Shown here: positions 6,240 to 13,640 of the stretch, in pieces
Layout: every line of letters starts with the position of its first letter
Position numbering within the stretch: position 1 is the stretch's first letter
NCBI GenBank assembly: GCA_021779695.1
Contig: JAJYAE010000085.1
Span: 1 to 14,259, forward strand
DNA from: Acidobacteriota bacterium
GTDB taxonomy: Bacteria; Acidobacteriota; Terriglobia; Terriglobales; Acidobacteriaceae
Direction of reading: 5' to 3'
DNA length: 14,259 bases
The notes under the pieces: model-generated
What the model saw: the letters and a program-made list of their open reading frames with translations, nothing else
Databases searched by the model: none
What the model was told of the DNA's origin: nothing
Made by a program: the position numbers and the translations under genes

Positions 6240-7985
6240 TTAGAAAACCTGGCCGGCCTTGAGCAGCAGGTGCTCCAGTATGGGCCCCAGGCTCAACGCC
6301 GGGAAGAAGGTGAGCGCGCCCAGAATCAGAATCACGCCCACCAGCAGCAAGGCGAACAGGGATGTGTTCACCGGGAATGTGCCGGGCGAGGGCGGGACAC
6401 TCTTCTTCATAGCCAGGTTGCCCGCCAGAGCGAAGACAGGGATAGCCATCAGGAACCGGCCGCCGAGCATGGCCCAGCCCATAACCACGTCGTACCACCA
6501 CAGGGTGGTTGGATTCACGGCCGCGTTCAGTCCGCCAAAGGCCGATCCGTTATTTCCCACAGCCGAGGTAAAGGCGTAGAGGATTTCTGTCAGCCCATGC
6601 GGCCCCTGGTTGGTCAGGGCGGGCAAGCCGATGGTGGGAGAGAGCAGGAAGGCGGCGGTCAGCGTAAGGATGATGAGCGGAAAGATGAGTACGTAAAGCA
6701 TCGACATCTTGACGTCGTACGATTCAATCTTCTTGCCCAGGTATTCAGGTGTGCGGCCCACCATGAGGCCGGCGATGAAAACGGACAGGACGACGAAGAT
6801 GAGAATGCCGTAGAGGCCTGCGCCCACACCGCCGAATACGACCTCACCGAGCATGATGTTCGTGAGTACCACCATGCCACCCAGCGGGGTAAAGCTGTCG
6901 TGCATGGAGTTGACCGCGCCGCAACTGGCATCGGTGGTGATAGTGGCGAAGAGAGCCGATTCGGCGATGCCGTTGCGAACCTCTTTACCCTCCATGTTGC
7001 CGCCCGGCGCGGTAAGAGTGCGGGCCTGGGCTGCGCCGTGGATCAACGGGTGCGGCTGCGACTCAGCCCAGTAGATGGCTGTGAATCCAGCAGCAAAGAG
7101 AATGAACATGGCGGCCAGCACAGCCCAGCCGTGACCCGGTGAGCCGGTCATGCGCCCCAGCGTGTAAGTGAACCCTGCGGGGATGATGAAGATAGACAGT
7201 ATCTGAAGGAAATTGGAGAAGGGCGTGGGATTCTCAAAGGGGTGGGCGCTGTTGGCATTGAAGAATCCGCCGCCGTTCGTGCCCAGCAATTTGATCGCTT
7301 CCTGCGAGGCCACCGGCCCTTGCGCAATGGTCTGCGTCTGCGCGGGCGCTTCAAGAGGGTGTGCAGTGGTGTATGCGTGCAGGTTTTGCGGAACCCCCTG
7401 GGCCACCAGCAGCAGCGCGTAAATCAAAGAGGCTGGAAGGAGCACGTAGAGCAAGGTCCGCGTGGTGTCCACCCAGAAGTTGCCGATAGTGGCGGACGCG
7501 GTGCGCTTGATGCCACGGATCAACGCCAATGCGGTTACCATGCCCACCGCAGCGGAGAAAAAGTTGTGGGTGGCCAGACCGGCCATCTCGGTGAGATAGC
7601 TCATCGTCGTTTCAGGCGTGTAGAACTGCCAGTTGGTGTTGGTGGTAAAACTGGCGGCGGTGTTCCAGGCCAGATCGGGTCCGACGGCGGCGATGCCTTG
7701 CGGGTTGAAAGGCAGATGCGCCTGGAGCCGCTCGATCAGATAGGTGACGAACAGGCTGACGGCGGAGAAGCCGAGCATCGCAAAGGCGTACTCGCGCCAG
7801 TTCATCTCCTCGCTCGCATTCACGCCGGAGAGCCTGTAGATGAAACGTTCGATGGGCCGCAGCACCGGATCGAGCCAGGTGCGTTCCCCCTCAAAGACTC
7901 GAGCGAGATAAGCGCCCACCGGGCGAACCGTCGCCAGCAGAACAAGGCAGTAGAGGCCGAACTGCAGCCAGCCATTGGCGGACAT
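6240..7985 (-). CDS. kdpA: Potassium-transporting ATPase subunit A (KdpA)
   Basis: KdpA is the channel-like subunit that binds and selects K+ in the inner membrane. The 581 residues are slightly more than the roughly 557 of the E. coli protein. All four selectivity-filter loops are recognisable in order: TTNTNWQFYTPE, GTNGGGFFNANSAHPFENPT, TTDASCGAVNSMHDSF and SAVGNNGSAFGGL. Many hydrophobic helices alternate with them. The ATG at 7985 follows the kdpF stop by a single base, and its ribosome binding site (GGAG) lies inside the end of kdpF, so translation is probably coupled. I see no disruption. Confidence 0.98.
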   Translation of the reverse strand: MSANGWLQFGLYCLVLLATVRPVGAYLARVFEGERTWLDPVLRPIERFIYRLSGVNASEEMNWREYAFAMLGFSAVSLFVTYLIERLQAHLPFNPQGIAAVGPDLAWNTAASFTTNTNWQFYTPETTMSYLTEMAGLATHNFFSAAVGMVTALALIRGIKRTASATIGNFWVDTTRTLLYVLLPASLIYALLLVAQGVPQNLHAYTTAHPLEAPAQTQTIAQGPVASQEAIKLLGTNGGGFFNANSAHPFENPTPFSNFLQILSIFIIPAGFTYTLGRMTGSPGHGWAVLAAMFILFAAGFTAIYWAESQPHPLIHGAAQARTLTAPGGNMEGKEVRNGIAESALFATITTDASCGAVNSMHDSFTPLGGMVVLTNIMLGEVVFGGVGAGLYGILIFVVLSVFIAGLMVGRTPEYLGKKIESYDVKMSMLYVLIFPLIILTLTAAFLLSPTIGLPALTNQGPHGLTEILYAFTSAVGNNGSAFGGLNAAVNPTTLWWYDVVMGWAMLGGRFLMAIPVFALAGNLAMKKSVPPSPGTFPVNTSLFALLLVGVILILGALTFFPALSLGPILEHLLLKAGQVF

Positions 7986-7986
7986 G

Positions 7987-8082
7987 TCAGAATTTCTCCG
8001 GGAAGAGCAGGGTGAGTGCCAGGTAGCCCAGCAAAAGAACAGACAGAACCAAAGCGATAGCGGTGATGAAATCAGTGTGCAT
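7987..8082 (-). CDS. kdpF: Potassium-transporting ATPase small subunit F (KdpF)
   Basis: This is a 31-residue single-helix peptide, beginning MHTDFITAIALVLSVLLLGY and ending in FPEKF. KdpF stabilises the KdpFABC complex in the membrane, and its size, composition and position directly before kdpA are typical. The ATG at 8082 has GAGG (8094-8091) eight bases upstream, lying within the end of the preceding micro-ORF. A longer open frame reaches 8187, but the added residues are not KdpF-like. Confidence 0.9.
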   Translation of the reverse strand: MHTDFITAIALVLSVLLLGYLALTLLFPEKF

Positions 8083-8087
8083 GGGCG

Positions 8088-8174
8088 CTACCTCAACTTC
8101 TGGCAGGCCTTGACGTACAAAAACGCCAGGGCGAAGAAGACAACCGTGAACAAAAGCATCGTTGCATCTTGCAT
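8088..8174 (-). CDS. 28-residue single-helix micro-ORF leading the kdp operon
   Basis: This small frame runs from ATG 8174 to a TAG at 8090-8088 and encodes 28 residues. It starts MQDATM, continues with a hydrophobic core (LLFTVVFFALAFLYV), and ends in a basic VKACQKLR tail. It stops five bases before kdpF starts, and the kdpF ribosome binding site overlaps its last codons, which suggests coupled translation. A GAGAG lies six bases before its start, which is a weak site. Similar tiny membrane peptides precede kdpF in other bacteria, as far as I recall, but I cannot name a family. It could be a seventh component or a regulator of the pump; it could also be a leader peptide. Confidence 0.6.
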   Translation of the reverse strand: MQDATMLLFTVVFFALAFLYVKACQKLR

Positions 8175-8307
8175 CGAGGTCTCTCACATTTCAGGGCATG
8201 ATGCCGGTCCGCCGCATTGAGCGCGTGCCTGACTCCATGCTCAAGAACGAGTTTGGATTGGGGCGCGTTGGGGCGGCGGAAGGGATTTCTAAAGAATACG
8301 TAAGGAT
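8175..8307 (-). promoter_or_regulatory. Probable kdp operon promoter and leader region
   Basis: This 133-base gap between the kdpE terminator hairpin and the operon's first frame must hold the kdpFABC promoter, if kdpFABC is not read through from kdpE. I see no clear -35/-10 pair and do not recognise a c-di-AMP riboswitch. An 8-base inverted repeat, TCCGCCGC (8208-8215) with GCGGCGGA (8273-8280), could close a leader stem of about 57 loop bases. A KdpE binding site would be expected here but I cannot point to one. Confidence 0.35.
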
Positions 8308-8333
8308 GGCCCGAGCCGCGTAAGGCTCGGGCC
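8308..8333 (-). terminator. Terminator-like hairpin after kdpE
   Basis: GGCCCGAGCC (8308-8317) and GGCTCGGGCC (8324-8333) form a perfect 10-bp stem around a six-base loop, nine bases beyond the kdpE stop. On the minus strand the following bases contain only scattered T residues, so termination may be partial, or the hairpin may act in another way such as an mRNA 3' end stabiliser. Confidence 0.65.
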
Positions 8334-8341
8334 GCTCCGGT

Positions 8342-9040
8342 CTAGGATTCCGAGCTTCCGATCCATCCTTCGGGGACAAAACGATAGCCGACCCATGGCT
8401 CGGTCTGGATATATTGCTTCCCGGTCTGGGCTTCCAGCTTCTTGCGCAGTTGGCCGACAAAGACGCGCAGATTCTCCGGTTGATGCACGGACTGCGCACC
8501 CCAAACTGCGGTCAACAAGGCGCGGTGGGTCATCACCTTGCCGGGATTGCGCGCCAGATGGAGAAGCAGGTCAAACTCTTTAGGCGTCAGGTGCATGGGC
8601 TTGCCGTTCGCGGTGATGGCGTGCGCCTCCGCGTCCACAACAAAGTCGCCGGTCTCGATAGCTTTGGCGGTGCGCTCGGGTGCGCGGCGCAGGTGAGCGC
8701 GCACGCGGGCCAGCAACTCCTGAATGCCGAAGGGCTTGGTCACGTAGTCGTCGGCCCCGGCATCGAGCGCTTCCACCTTCGATCGCTCATGGCTGCGCAC
8801 AGAAAGCACCAGGATGGGTGTTGATGAAGCGGTGCGCACGGCCCGGCACACTTCCACCCCAGTCATGCCGGGCATCATCAGGTCAGTGATGAGCAGGTCC
8901 GGCGGCCATTCGCGAAAGAGGCGGATGCCTTCCTCGGGATCGTTGGCGGTCCTGACATCAAAACCCTGCGCAGAGAGCGACGCGCGCAGCACACGCGTGA
9001 TCTGCGGTTCGTCATCGATCACTAGAATTCTCGCCGGCAT
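8342..9040 (-). CDS. kdpE: KdpE-type response regulator, OmpR/PhoB family
   Basis: This is a 232-residue two-component response regulator expected to activate kdpFABC under K+ limitation. The receiver domain (about 1-115) shows the acidic pair Asp9/Asp10, the phospho-acceptor Asp53 in LLITDLMMPG, Ser/Thr at the SVRS switch and Lys102 in VTKPFG. The C-terminal winged-helix domain (about 130-228) has HLTPKEFDLLLHLARNPGKV and ends with the YIQTEPWVGYRFVPE block, which is KdpE-like. The ATG at 9040 gives the normal N-terminus; a purine-rich GAAAGAAG lies upstream. It reads in the same direction as the pump operon and diverges from the kinase gene, with 67 bases between their starts. A hairpin follows its stop. 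The context makes the KdpE identity strong. Confidence 0.93.
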   Translation of the reverse strand: MPARILVIDDEPQITRVLRASLSAQGFDVRTANDPEEGIRLFREWPPDLLITDLMMPGMTGVEVCRAVRTASSTPILVLSVRSHERSKVEALDAGADDYVTKPFGIQELLARVRAHLRRAPERTAKAIETGDFVVDAEAHAITANGKPMHLTPKEFDLLLHLARNPGKVMTHRALLTAVWGAQSVHQPENLRVFVGQLRKKLEAQTGKQYIQTEPWVGYRFVPEGWIGSSES

Positions 9041-9107
9041 CGAGGGCTTCTTTCAGCTGAAGATTACATCATCGTGCAGGACCGGTATCATTCCTGTGGG
9101 GAGATCG
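9041..9107. promoter_or_regulatory. Divergent kdpE / sensor kinase intergenic region
   Basis: Only 67 bases separate the two start codons, so promoters for both genes must overlap or extend into the coding sequences. GGGGAG at 9098-9103 serves the kinase start. I cannot assign -10/-35 boxes with confidence. Confidence 0.4.
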
Positions 9108-10550
9108 ATGACACTGCGCGGCCACTCGCGGGAGGCTTTTCGCTGGTTGGTCGGTACGCTTGCCGCTGCGCTGACGACGGCTCTGCTGGCCTGGCTCGGC
9201 GTCAATGCCACCACCGCCGGCATGGTCTTTCTGGTGCTGGTTGTCTGGTGGGCCACGCAGGCAGGCATCGCCCTTTCGCTCTATATCGCGGCTCTCTGCG
9301 CCGGTTCGTTCGATTATTTTTTTCTGCCTCCCTATCACACCTTTGCTCTGGCCGGGCCGCAGGAGTGGGTTGCCATGCTCTCGTTTCTGGCCACTTCCGT
9401 GGCGGCCGGGCGTGTGGCCGAGCGCGCGCTCCATCAAGCCCAGCAGGCCGGGCAGCGCCGCGAGGACGTAGAGCGCCTGTACACGCTGAGCCAGGAGATG
9501 ATGCTCCACCAGGACGCCGACGGCCTGATGCGCGACCTGCCGCGGCTCATCCAACGCATCTTTGCCCTGGATGATGTTGTGCTTTATCTCGGCGATCAGG
9601 ACCGGTTCGTCTTTTCCATGGGCGAGCCGGCGGAGTCTCTGAAAGTTCGCCTTCGCAATCTGAATGGAGACGAGACTCCAACCCTGGTTGAGGAGGAAGG
9701 GTACTCGGCTGTTGCGCTGATGCTCGGACTCGGACCGGTTGGCGCACTGGGCTGGCGCCCCTCCGTGCTCACCCGGGAGGTCGCTACCGCCGTTGCGGCA
9801 CAGGTAGCCATTGCGCTCACGCGAGCCGTCGCCCTCGAGGCCACAGCACGCATGGAAGCTGTCAGGGAGAACGAACGCCTGCGCACCGCGATTCTTGACT
9901 CGCTTACGCACGAACTGCGCACTCCGCTCACCTCGATCCGCGCCGCCGCCACCACACTTTTGCAGGGCGAAGGGCTCGACGATGCCAGCCGGCAAGACTT
10001 GACCGCCATTGTCGATGAGGAGAGTGCGCGGCTCGACGCGCTCATCGGCGAGGCCGTGGAGATGGCTGAGATTGATGCTCACATTGTTCGAGTGCGAGTT
10101 GTACTGCAGCATGCCCGCGCCTTTCTCGAGCATGTCGTGGAGGAATCGCGCGCCACGCTGGCTGGACATCCCGTCGTGATTGGCGTTGACGAGCCCGACA
10201 TACCCGTGTGGTTCGATCCGCACTTACTGGGCCGCGTTTTCCGGCATTTGCTGGAGAATTCTGCCCGCTATTCCCCTCCGGGAAGCAGAATCGTGCTGCG
10301 CAGCCGATGCACCGAGGAGCAATTGGAGTTCAGCGTTGAAGACAACGGCCCAGGCATCAGCCCCACGGATCTTCCTTTGATCTTCGAGAAGTTCTATCGA
10401 GGGCAGGAAGGCACAACCAGCCGAAAGGGCTCTGGGATGGGTCTGGCAATCGCTCGCGCCATTGTTATCGCGCACGGCGGGTCCATCGAAGCATCCAGTG
10501 CGTTGGGCAAGGGAGCCAGTTTCACGTTCCGGGTGCCGCTTGCAAAATGA
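9108..10550 (+). CDS. kdpD: Short KdpD-like sensor histidine kinase lacking the N-terminal KdpD/Usp half
   Basis: This is the membrane histidine kinase partner of KdpE, 480 residues from the ATG at 9108 (GGGGAG just upstream). The open frame extends upstream to 8814, but only antisense to kdpE. Residues about 12-108 form a DUF4118-type four-helix module with the hallmark FDYFFLPPYHTFA. A GAF-like region covers about 115-235. The phospho-acceptor is His268 in SLTHELRTPLTSI. The ATPase core has Asn384 (LLENSARYSPPG), DNGPGIS from Asp412, IFEKFYRG and GSGMGLAIARAI from Gly441. Full-length KdpD is about 900 residues; the missing N-terminal half carries the KdpD and universal-stress domains that sense K+ and nucleotides. 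A complete catalytic core argues for function. The missing half may be encoded elsewhere, or sensing may use only the membrane and GAF parts. Confidence 0.88.
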   Translation: MTLRGHSREAFRWLVGTLAAALTTALLAWLGVNATTAGMVFLVLVVWWATQAGIALSLYIAALCAGSFDYFFLPPYHTFALAGPQEWVAMLSFLATSVAAGRVAERALHQAQQAGQRREDVERLYTLSQEMMLHQDADGLMRDLPRLIQRIFALDDVVLYLGDQDRFVFSMGEPAESLKVRLRNLNGDETPTLVEEEGYSAVALMLGLGPVGALGWRPSVLTREVATAVAAQVAIALTRAVALEATARMEAVRENERLRTAILDSLTHELRTPLTSIRAAATTLLQGEGLDDASRQDLTAIVDEESARLDALIGEAVEMAEIDAHIVRVRVVLQHARAFLEHVVEESRATLAGHPVVIGVDEPDIPVWFDPHLLGRVFRHLLENSARYSPPGSRIVLRSRCTEEQLEFSVEDNGPGISPTDLPLIFEKFYRGQEGTTSRKGSGMGLAIARAIVIAHGGSIEASSALGKGASFTFRVPLAK

Positions 10551-10746
10551 ATGAGCGATCGATGCCGGTCGAGGCAGAGGCGCACTCACTCCGGTTCGAC
10601 GGCGAAGGCTGCGGCAGGCGGCAGTGGACGACATTGGATCCGAGCGGTCGTGCATCCAGCCACCTGCGGTCGGGCCATTTTGGGGCCAGGTGCTTGTGGA
10701 TGACAACGCTGTGACGAGCGCACGCGAATGCAGGATGGTGCGCGAA
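10551..10746. other. Convergent intergenic gap after the sensor kinase
   Basis: The kinase gene and the phosphatidyltransferase gene converge here. A 55-codon frame starts at 10547, overlapping the kinase stop by 4 bases, and ends at 10714. It is Arg/Ser-rich and resembles nothing I know. Weak GC-rich inverted repeats such as CTGC/GCAG near 10606-10621 occur, but no clear bidirectional terminator does. Confidence 0.4.
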
Positions 10747-11385
10747 TCAACGGCCAGGAGTGCTGAGCGGAGCCAGGTGCTTGGTGTTCTGGTAGGTATA
10801 AGTGATGCGGTGAATGACGGTGATGGTGGAGAGCACGGCCAGGATCCACAGCACGGGCGCCATCACGCCCCAGTGGTTGAAGAGGGCGCCTAAAATGATC
10901 AGCACGATACGCTCGGGGCGTTCCATGAAGCCCACCTTGCATTGGCCGATGAGAGCTTCAGCGCGCGCGCGCGTATAGCTGACCATGAGCGAAGTGACCA
11001 TGACGAAGGCCACCAGCACAACGTATCTGAATCGATTGATGCGGCCGTAGTAGACCAGCAGGCCGAAGAAGAGGACGACGTCAGAGTAGCGATCGATGAC
11101 GGAATCGAAAAACGACCCGAAGACCGTGACCTGATTGTTGCGCCGGGCCACGCGGCCATCCACCATGTCAAAGATGCCGGCGCCGAAGATGACCATGCCG
11201 GCGTAGAAGAACATGCGCCCGGCATTCGAGGCGTTGGCATGACCAAAAAGGAATGCGGCGGCGATGTTGATGACCAGGCCGATGAAGGTGAGGAAATTCG
11301 GGGAGATGCGGGTGAGCGCCAATCCGTGCACAATGCGGTCAAGAAGCCAGCCGCAACCGCGGCCAAACGCGCTGGTCCAGGTCAT
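10747..11385 (-). CDS. CDP-alcohol phosphatidyltransferase (phosphatidylinositol-phosphate synthase-like)
   Basis: This is an integral membrane enzyme of phospholipid synthesis that transfers a phosphatidyl group from CDP-diacylglycerol to an alcohol. The 212 residues contain the full CDP-OH-P motif: Asp73, Asp76-Gly77, Ala80-Arg81, Gly90, Asp94 and Asp98, with the classic spacing; the acidic residues bind the metal and substrate. About six membrane helices are expected. The segment SYTRARAEALIGQCK followed by GFMERPER resembles actinobacterial phosphatidylinositol-phosphate synthases more than bacterial PgsA or phosphatidylserine synthases, so an inositol-type or other polar alcohol substrate is possible. 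AGGA (11397-11394) lies eight bases before the ATG. The gene starts 14 bases after the greA stop, so the two form an operon. The substrate is uncertain. Confidence 0.9.
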   Translation of the reverse strand: MTWTSAFGRGCGWLLDRIVHGLALTRISPNFLTFIGLVINIAAAFLFGHANASNAGRMFFYAGMVIFGAGIFDMVDGRVARRNNQVTVFGSFFDSVIDRYSDVVLFFGLLVYYGRINRFRYVVLVAFVMVTSLMVSYTRARAEALIGQCKVGFMERPERIVLIILGALFNHWGVMAPVLWILAVLSTITVIHRITYTYQNTKHLAPLSTPGR

Positions 11386-11399
11386 GCCAATCGTCCTAG

Positions 11400-11900
11400 T
11401 TACTTCTCGGGGCCGTCGTCAGCGTCTTCGCCGGCTTCGTCGTGAATGGTGGTGAGCTTGAGCACTTCCAGCTCGCGCTTTCCGTTTGGCGTGACGATAG
11501 AGGCCACGTCGCCTACTTGTTTTCCTACCAGGCCGCGCCCGATCGGCGAAGTCGTCGAGATGAGCCCCTTGGTTACGTCCGACTCCTCGCTTGTTACCAG
11601 CCGGTAGACGATCTCTTCTTCTTTCGTGGAGTCGTAGACCACCACGGTGGAGCCGAAGCCCGCCTTGTCTCTGGGAATGTTGGCCAGGTTGACCAGCGAG
11701 AGCTCGGCCATGCGCTTTTTGAGCTGTCCGAGGCGCGCGTTCACAAAGTCCTGGCGCTGTTTTGCCATGTGATACTCGGCGTTTTCCGACAGATCGCCCA
11801 TTGCGACTGCCTTCTTGATCTCTGCCGGCAACTCGTGGGCAAGCTCATGCTCAAGGAGATGAATCTCTTTGAGAAGCTGCTTTTTAATGTGGTCAGGCAT
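11400..11900 (-). CDS. greA: Transcript cleavage factor GreA
   Basis: GreA rescues backtracked RNA polymerase by stimulating cleavage of the transcript end through its secondary channel. The 166 residues fit the family (about 158) with a short acidic C-terminal tail (DEAGEDADDGPEK). The N-terminal coiled coil (about 1-75) carries the tip motif GDLSENAEY with Asp36 and Glu39, which position the catalytic metal. The C-terminal FKBP-like domain has TVVVYD and ISTTSPIGRGLVGKQVGD. The ATG at 11900 gives the canonical N-terminus; the frame stays open further upstream to 12134 but that part overlaps ruvX. Its own promoter is visible upstream, and it leads a two-gene unit with the phosphatidyltransferase. 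Confidence 0.95.
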   Translation of the reverse strand: MPDHIKKQLLKEIHLLEHELAHELPAEIKKAVAMGDLSENAEYHMAKQRQDFVNARLGQLKKRMAELSLVNLANIPRDKAGFGSTVVVYDSTKEEEIVYRLVTSEESDVTKGLISTTSPIGRGLVGKQVGDVASIVTPNGKRELEVLKLTTIHDEAGEDADDGPEK

Positions 11901-11963
11901 CCATGTTCCGTGGCGGGGAGCAATCGGGCTCAAACCGCGAGAGATAGACGAGCTAGCCCTTTT

Positions 11964-11969
11964 ATTATA
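11964..11969 (-). promoter_or_regulatory. Perfect -10 box (TATAAT) upstream of greA
   Basis: On the minus strand TATAAT lies at 11969-11964, about 64 bases before the greA start. No good TTGACA match sits 16-18 bases further up (CATCTC or TCATCT), so the promoter relies on its -10 element. The position just after the ruvX stop indicates that greA has its own promoter rather than depending on readthrough from ruvX. Confidence 0.6.
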
Positions 11970-12000
11970 CGCGGGCGCCTTGCAGCGAGATGAGGCGCGA

Positions 12001-12471
12001 TCAGCCGCCCTCGCCGGTTGCTTGCTTGTCCAGGCTTGCATCCTTGCGGGCGTCAAGGAAGGACTGCAGGATGAGGGTGGCAGCCACCTGATCGACCACG
12101 CGGCGATGTTGCTGCCGGGGATGGCCGGCCTCATAGAGAATCCGATGTGCTTCGCGAGTGGTAAGCCGCTCGTCCCACAAGTGGATGGCCAGGCCGGTGA
12201 GCGCGCCGAGGTCTGCGGCCAGGGCGTGCGTTTTGGCGGTGCGTGGGCTCAGGTCGCCGGAGAGATGCAGGGGATTGCCGACTACGATGGCTGCCACGCC
12301 GAAGCGCCGCGCCAGACGCGCCAGCGAACGCAGGTCGTCCCTTGGGTTGCGTTTTCGCTCCAGTGTGAGGACGGGTTGTGCCGTCAGGCCGAGTTCGTCC
12401 GACACGGCGACGCCGATGCGCTTTGCACCAACGTCGAGGGCGAGATAGCGGGGTTGCTGGACGGGGTTCAG
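12001..12471 (-). CDS. ruvX: RuvX/YqgF family pre-16S rRNA nuclease, CTG start
   Basis: RuvX (YqgF) is an RNase H-fold nuclease linked to 16S rRNA 5' end maturation. The usual start choice here would be GTG 12405, but that removes the essential first strand and the catalytic Asp of YLALDVGAKRIGVAV. No ATG, GTG or TTG exists in frame between 12405 and the stop at 12549-12547. The only NTG is CTG at 12471, and AGGAG (12483-12479) sits seven bases before it. With that start the protein has 156 residues, normal for the family, with Asp13 as first catalytic residue. VVGNPLHLSGD, WDERLTTREA and a C-terminal VDQVAATLILQSF then supply the rest of the active site. ATT codons further up are possible but have no comparable site. 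It diverges from mltG. Confidence 0.92.
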   Translation of the reverse strand: MNPVQQPRYLALDVGAKRIGVAVSDELGLTAQPVLTLERKRNPRDDLRSLARLARRFGVAAIVVGNPLHLSGDLSPRTAKTHALAADLGALTGLAIHLWDERLTTREAHRILYEAGHPRQQHRRVVDQVAATLILQSFLDARKDASLDKQATGEGG

Positions 12472-12605
12472 CGGAGCGCTCCTGGACTCTAGGTTAAACG
12501 GACGGAAAAACTCCGGGAGGCGAATCTCGCCCGCTACAATAAAGAGTTACATGAATTCCGGGGGATGGCCCTGCATCTAAACGGGACGAGGTTTTGCGGC
12601 AAGAG

Positions 12606-13640
12606 ATGGCTGGGCGCCGGGGCAAAAGCAGGAAGAGAAATGGGTTAGCTGCGACAGTGACGCTGCTGCTGTTGCTGTTGGCGGCGCTCTGCGCAGCCGG
12701 CGCGTGGCTTGCTTTAACTCCTTTTGGACCCGCCACGGAGACCTTTGTCGAAATTGCGCCAGGGACTTCCACGGTGCGCATCGGGCAGCAACTGGAACAG
12801 TCGGGGGTGGTGCACAGCCAGTTTGCCTTTGATCTGGTTCACTGGCTAAAGAGGGGCCGGCTGAAGGCGGGCGAGTACAGGTTTGACCATCCGGCCACGG
12901 TGATTGAGGTCTACTCGCGCATTGCGCGAGGGGATGTTTACACCAGGACCATAACCGTGCCGGAGGGCGCAAGCATCTTTGAGATTGCCGCGCGGCTTGA
13001 GCAGGCGGGCTTTGGAGCGCGGCAGGATTTTCTGGTCGAGCAGGCAAGGCAGACAAAGCTGGTGGCCGACCTGGACCCCGGCGCAAAGAGCCTGGAAGGG
13101 TATCTTTTCCCTGATACCTATCGCTTTGCGCGAAAGGCGACGACAGCGCAGATATGCGCAACCATGGTGCGGCGTTTTCGCCAGGAGGCAGCGCAACTGG
13201 GATTGAAGGAGAATGTGCACGACGTGGTGACGATGGCCTCGCTGGTGGAGAGGGAGACGGCAGTGGACGGTGAGCGTCCGCTGGTGGCCAGCGTGTTTGC
13301 CAACCGGCTGGCGCATCACATGCCGCTGATGACGGACCCCTCGGTGATTTACGGTCTTGAACTGGACGGGCAGTGGCGGGGCGCCATCTACGCGAGTGAC
13401 CTGAAGCGGGATACGCCGTACAACACGTATCTGCATGCGGGCCTGCCGCCGGGGCCGATTGCGAATCCGGGCCTCCGGTCGCTGCGCGCAGCGATGGACC
13501 CTGCGCATACCGACTACCTCTACTTTGTGGCCGCGGGAGACGATCCGCAGGGGCATTCGATGTTCTCATCCACGCTGGAGCAGCACGCGCGCGACGTGGC
13601 CGGGTACCGGCACGCGCTGAAGAAGGCAGGTGAGCGGTGA
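12606..13640 (+). CDS. mltG: Endolytic murein transglycosylase MltG
   Basis: MltG is an inner-membrane lytic transglycosylase that cuts nascent peptidoglycan strands and sets glycan length. From ATG 12606 it has 344 residues; a TTG at 12594 would add four. The ribosome site is unclear for both (GGGACGAGG at 12583-12591 is far from the ATG and close to the TTG). A basic N-terminus (GRRGKSRKRNG) is followed by one membrane helix (about 15-37) and then the YceG-like domain. Landmarks are KAGEYRF, ITVPEGAS, SLEGYLFPDTYRF, the catalytic Glu215 in MASLVERET, DPSVIYGL and YNTYLHAGLPPGPIANPG. The ruvX-mltG proximity is common in bacteria, here with divergent transcription. It overlaps the following lipoprotein gene by four bases (GTGA). 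Confidence 0.95.
   Translation: MAGRRGKSRKRNGLAATVTLLLLLLAALCAAGAWLALTPFGPATETFVEIAPGTSTVRIGQQLEQSGVVHSQFAFDLVHWLKRGRLKAGEYRFDHPATVIEVYSRIARGDVYTRTITVPEGASIFEIAARLEQAGFGARQDFLVEQARQTKLVADLDPGAKSLEGYLFPDTYRFARKATTAQICATMVRRFRQEAAQLGLKENVHDVVTMASLVERETAVDGERPLVASVFANRLAHHMPLMTDPSVIYGLELDGQWRGAIYASDLKRDTPYNTYLHAGLPPGPIANPGLRSLRAAMDPAHTDYLYFVAAGDDPQGHSMFSSTLEQHARDVAGYRHALKKAGER

Noticed and set aside
6228..8015. Plus-strand frames of 304 and 257 codons opposite kdpA
   Set aside because: They show shadow composition with no domain signature, and kdpA itself has all four filter motifs.
8175..8307. c-di-AMP (ydaO-type) riboswitch before kdp
   Set aside because: Such riboswitches control kdp genes elsewhere, but this region is short and I could not recognise the conserved core.
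9069..10223. 384-codon minus-strand frame opposite the sensor kinase
   Set aside because: The kinase has intact H, N and G boxes on the plus strand; the antisense frame has no recognisable motif.
10547..10714. 55-codon frame overlapping the kinase stop as ATGA
   Set aside because: The overlap looks operon-like, but the composition is random (Arg/Ser-rich), it has no motif, and no ribosome site is evident beyond the coupling.
12577..13569. 330-codon minus-strand frame opposite mltG
   Set aside because: It is Pro/Ser/Arg-rich shadow sequence opposite a canonical MltG with its catalytic Glu motif.
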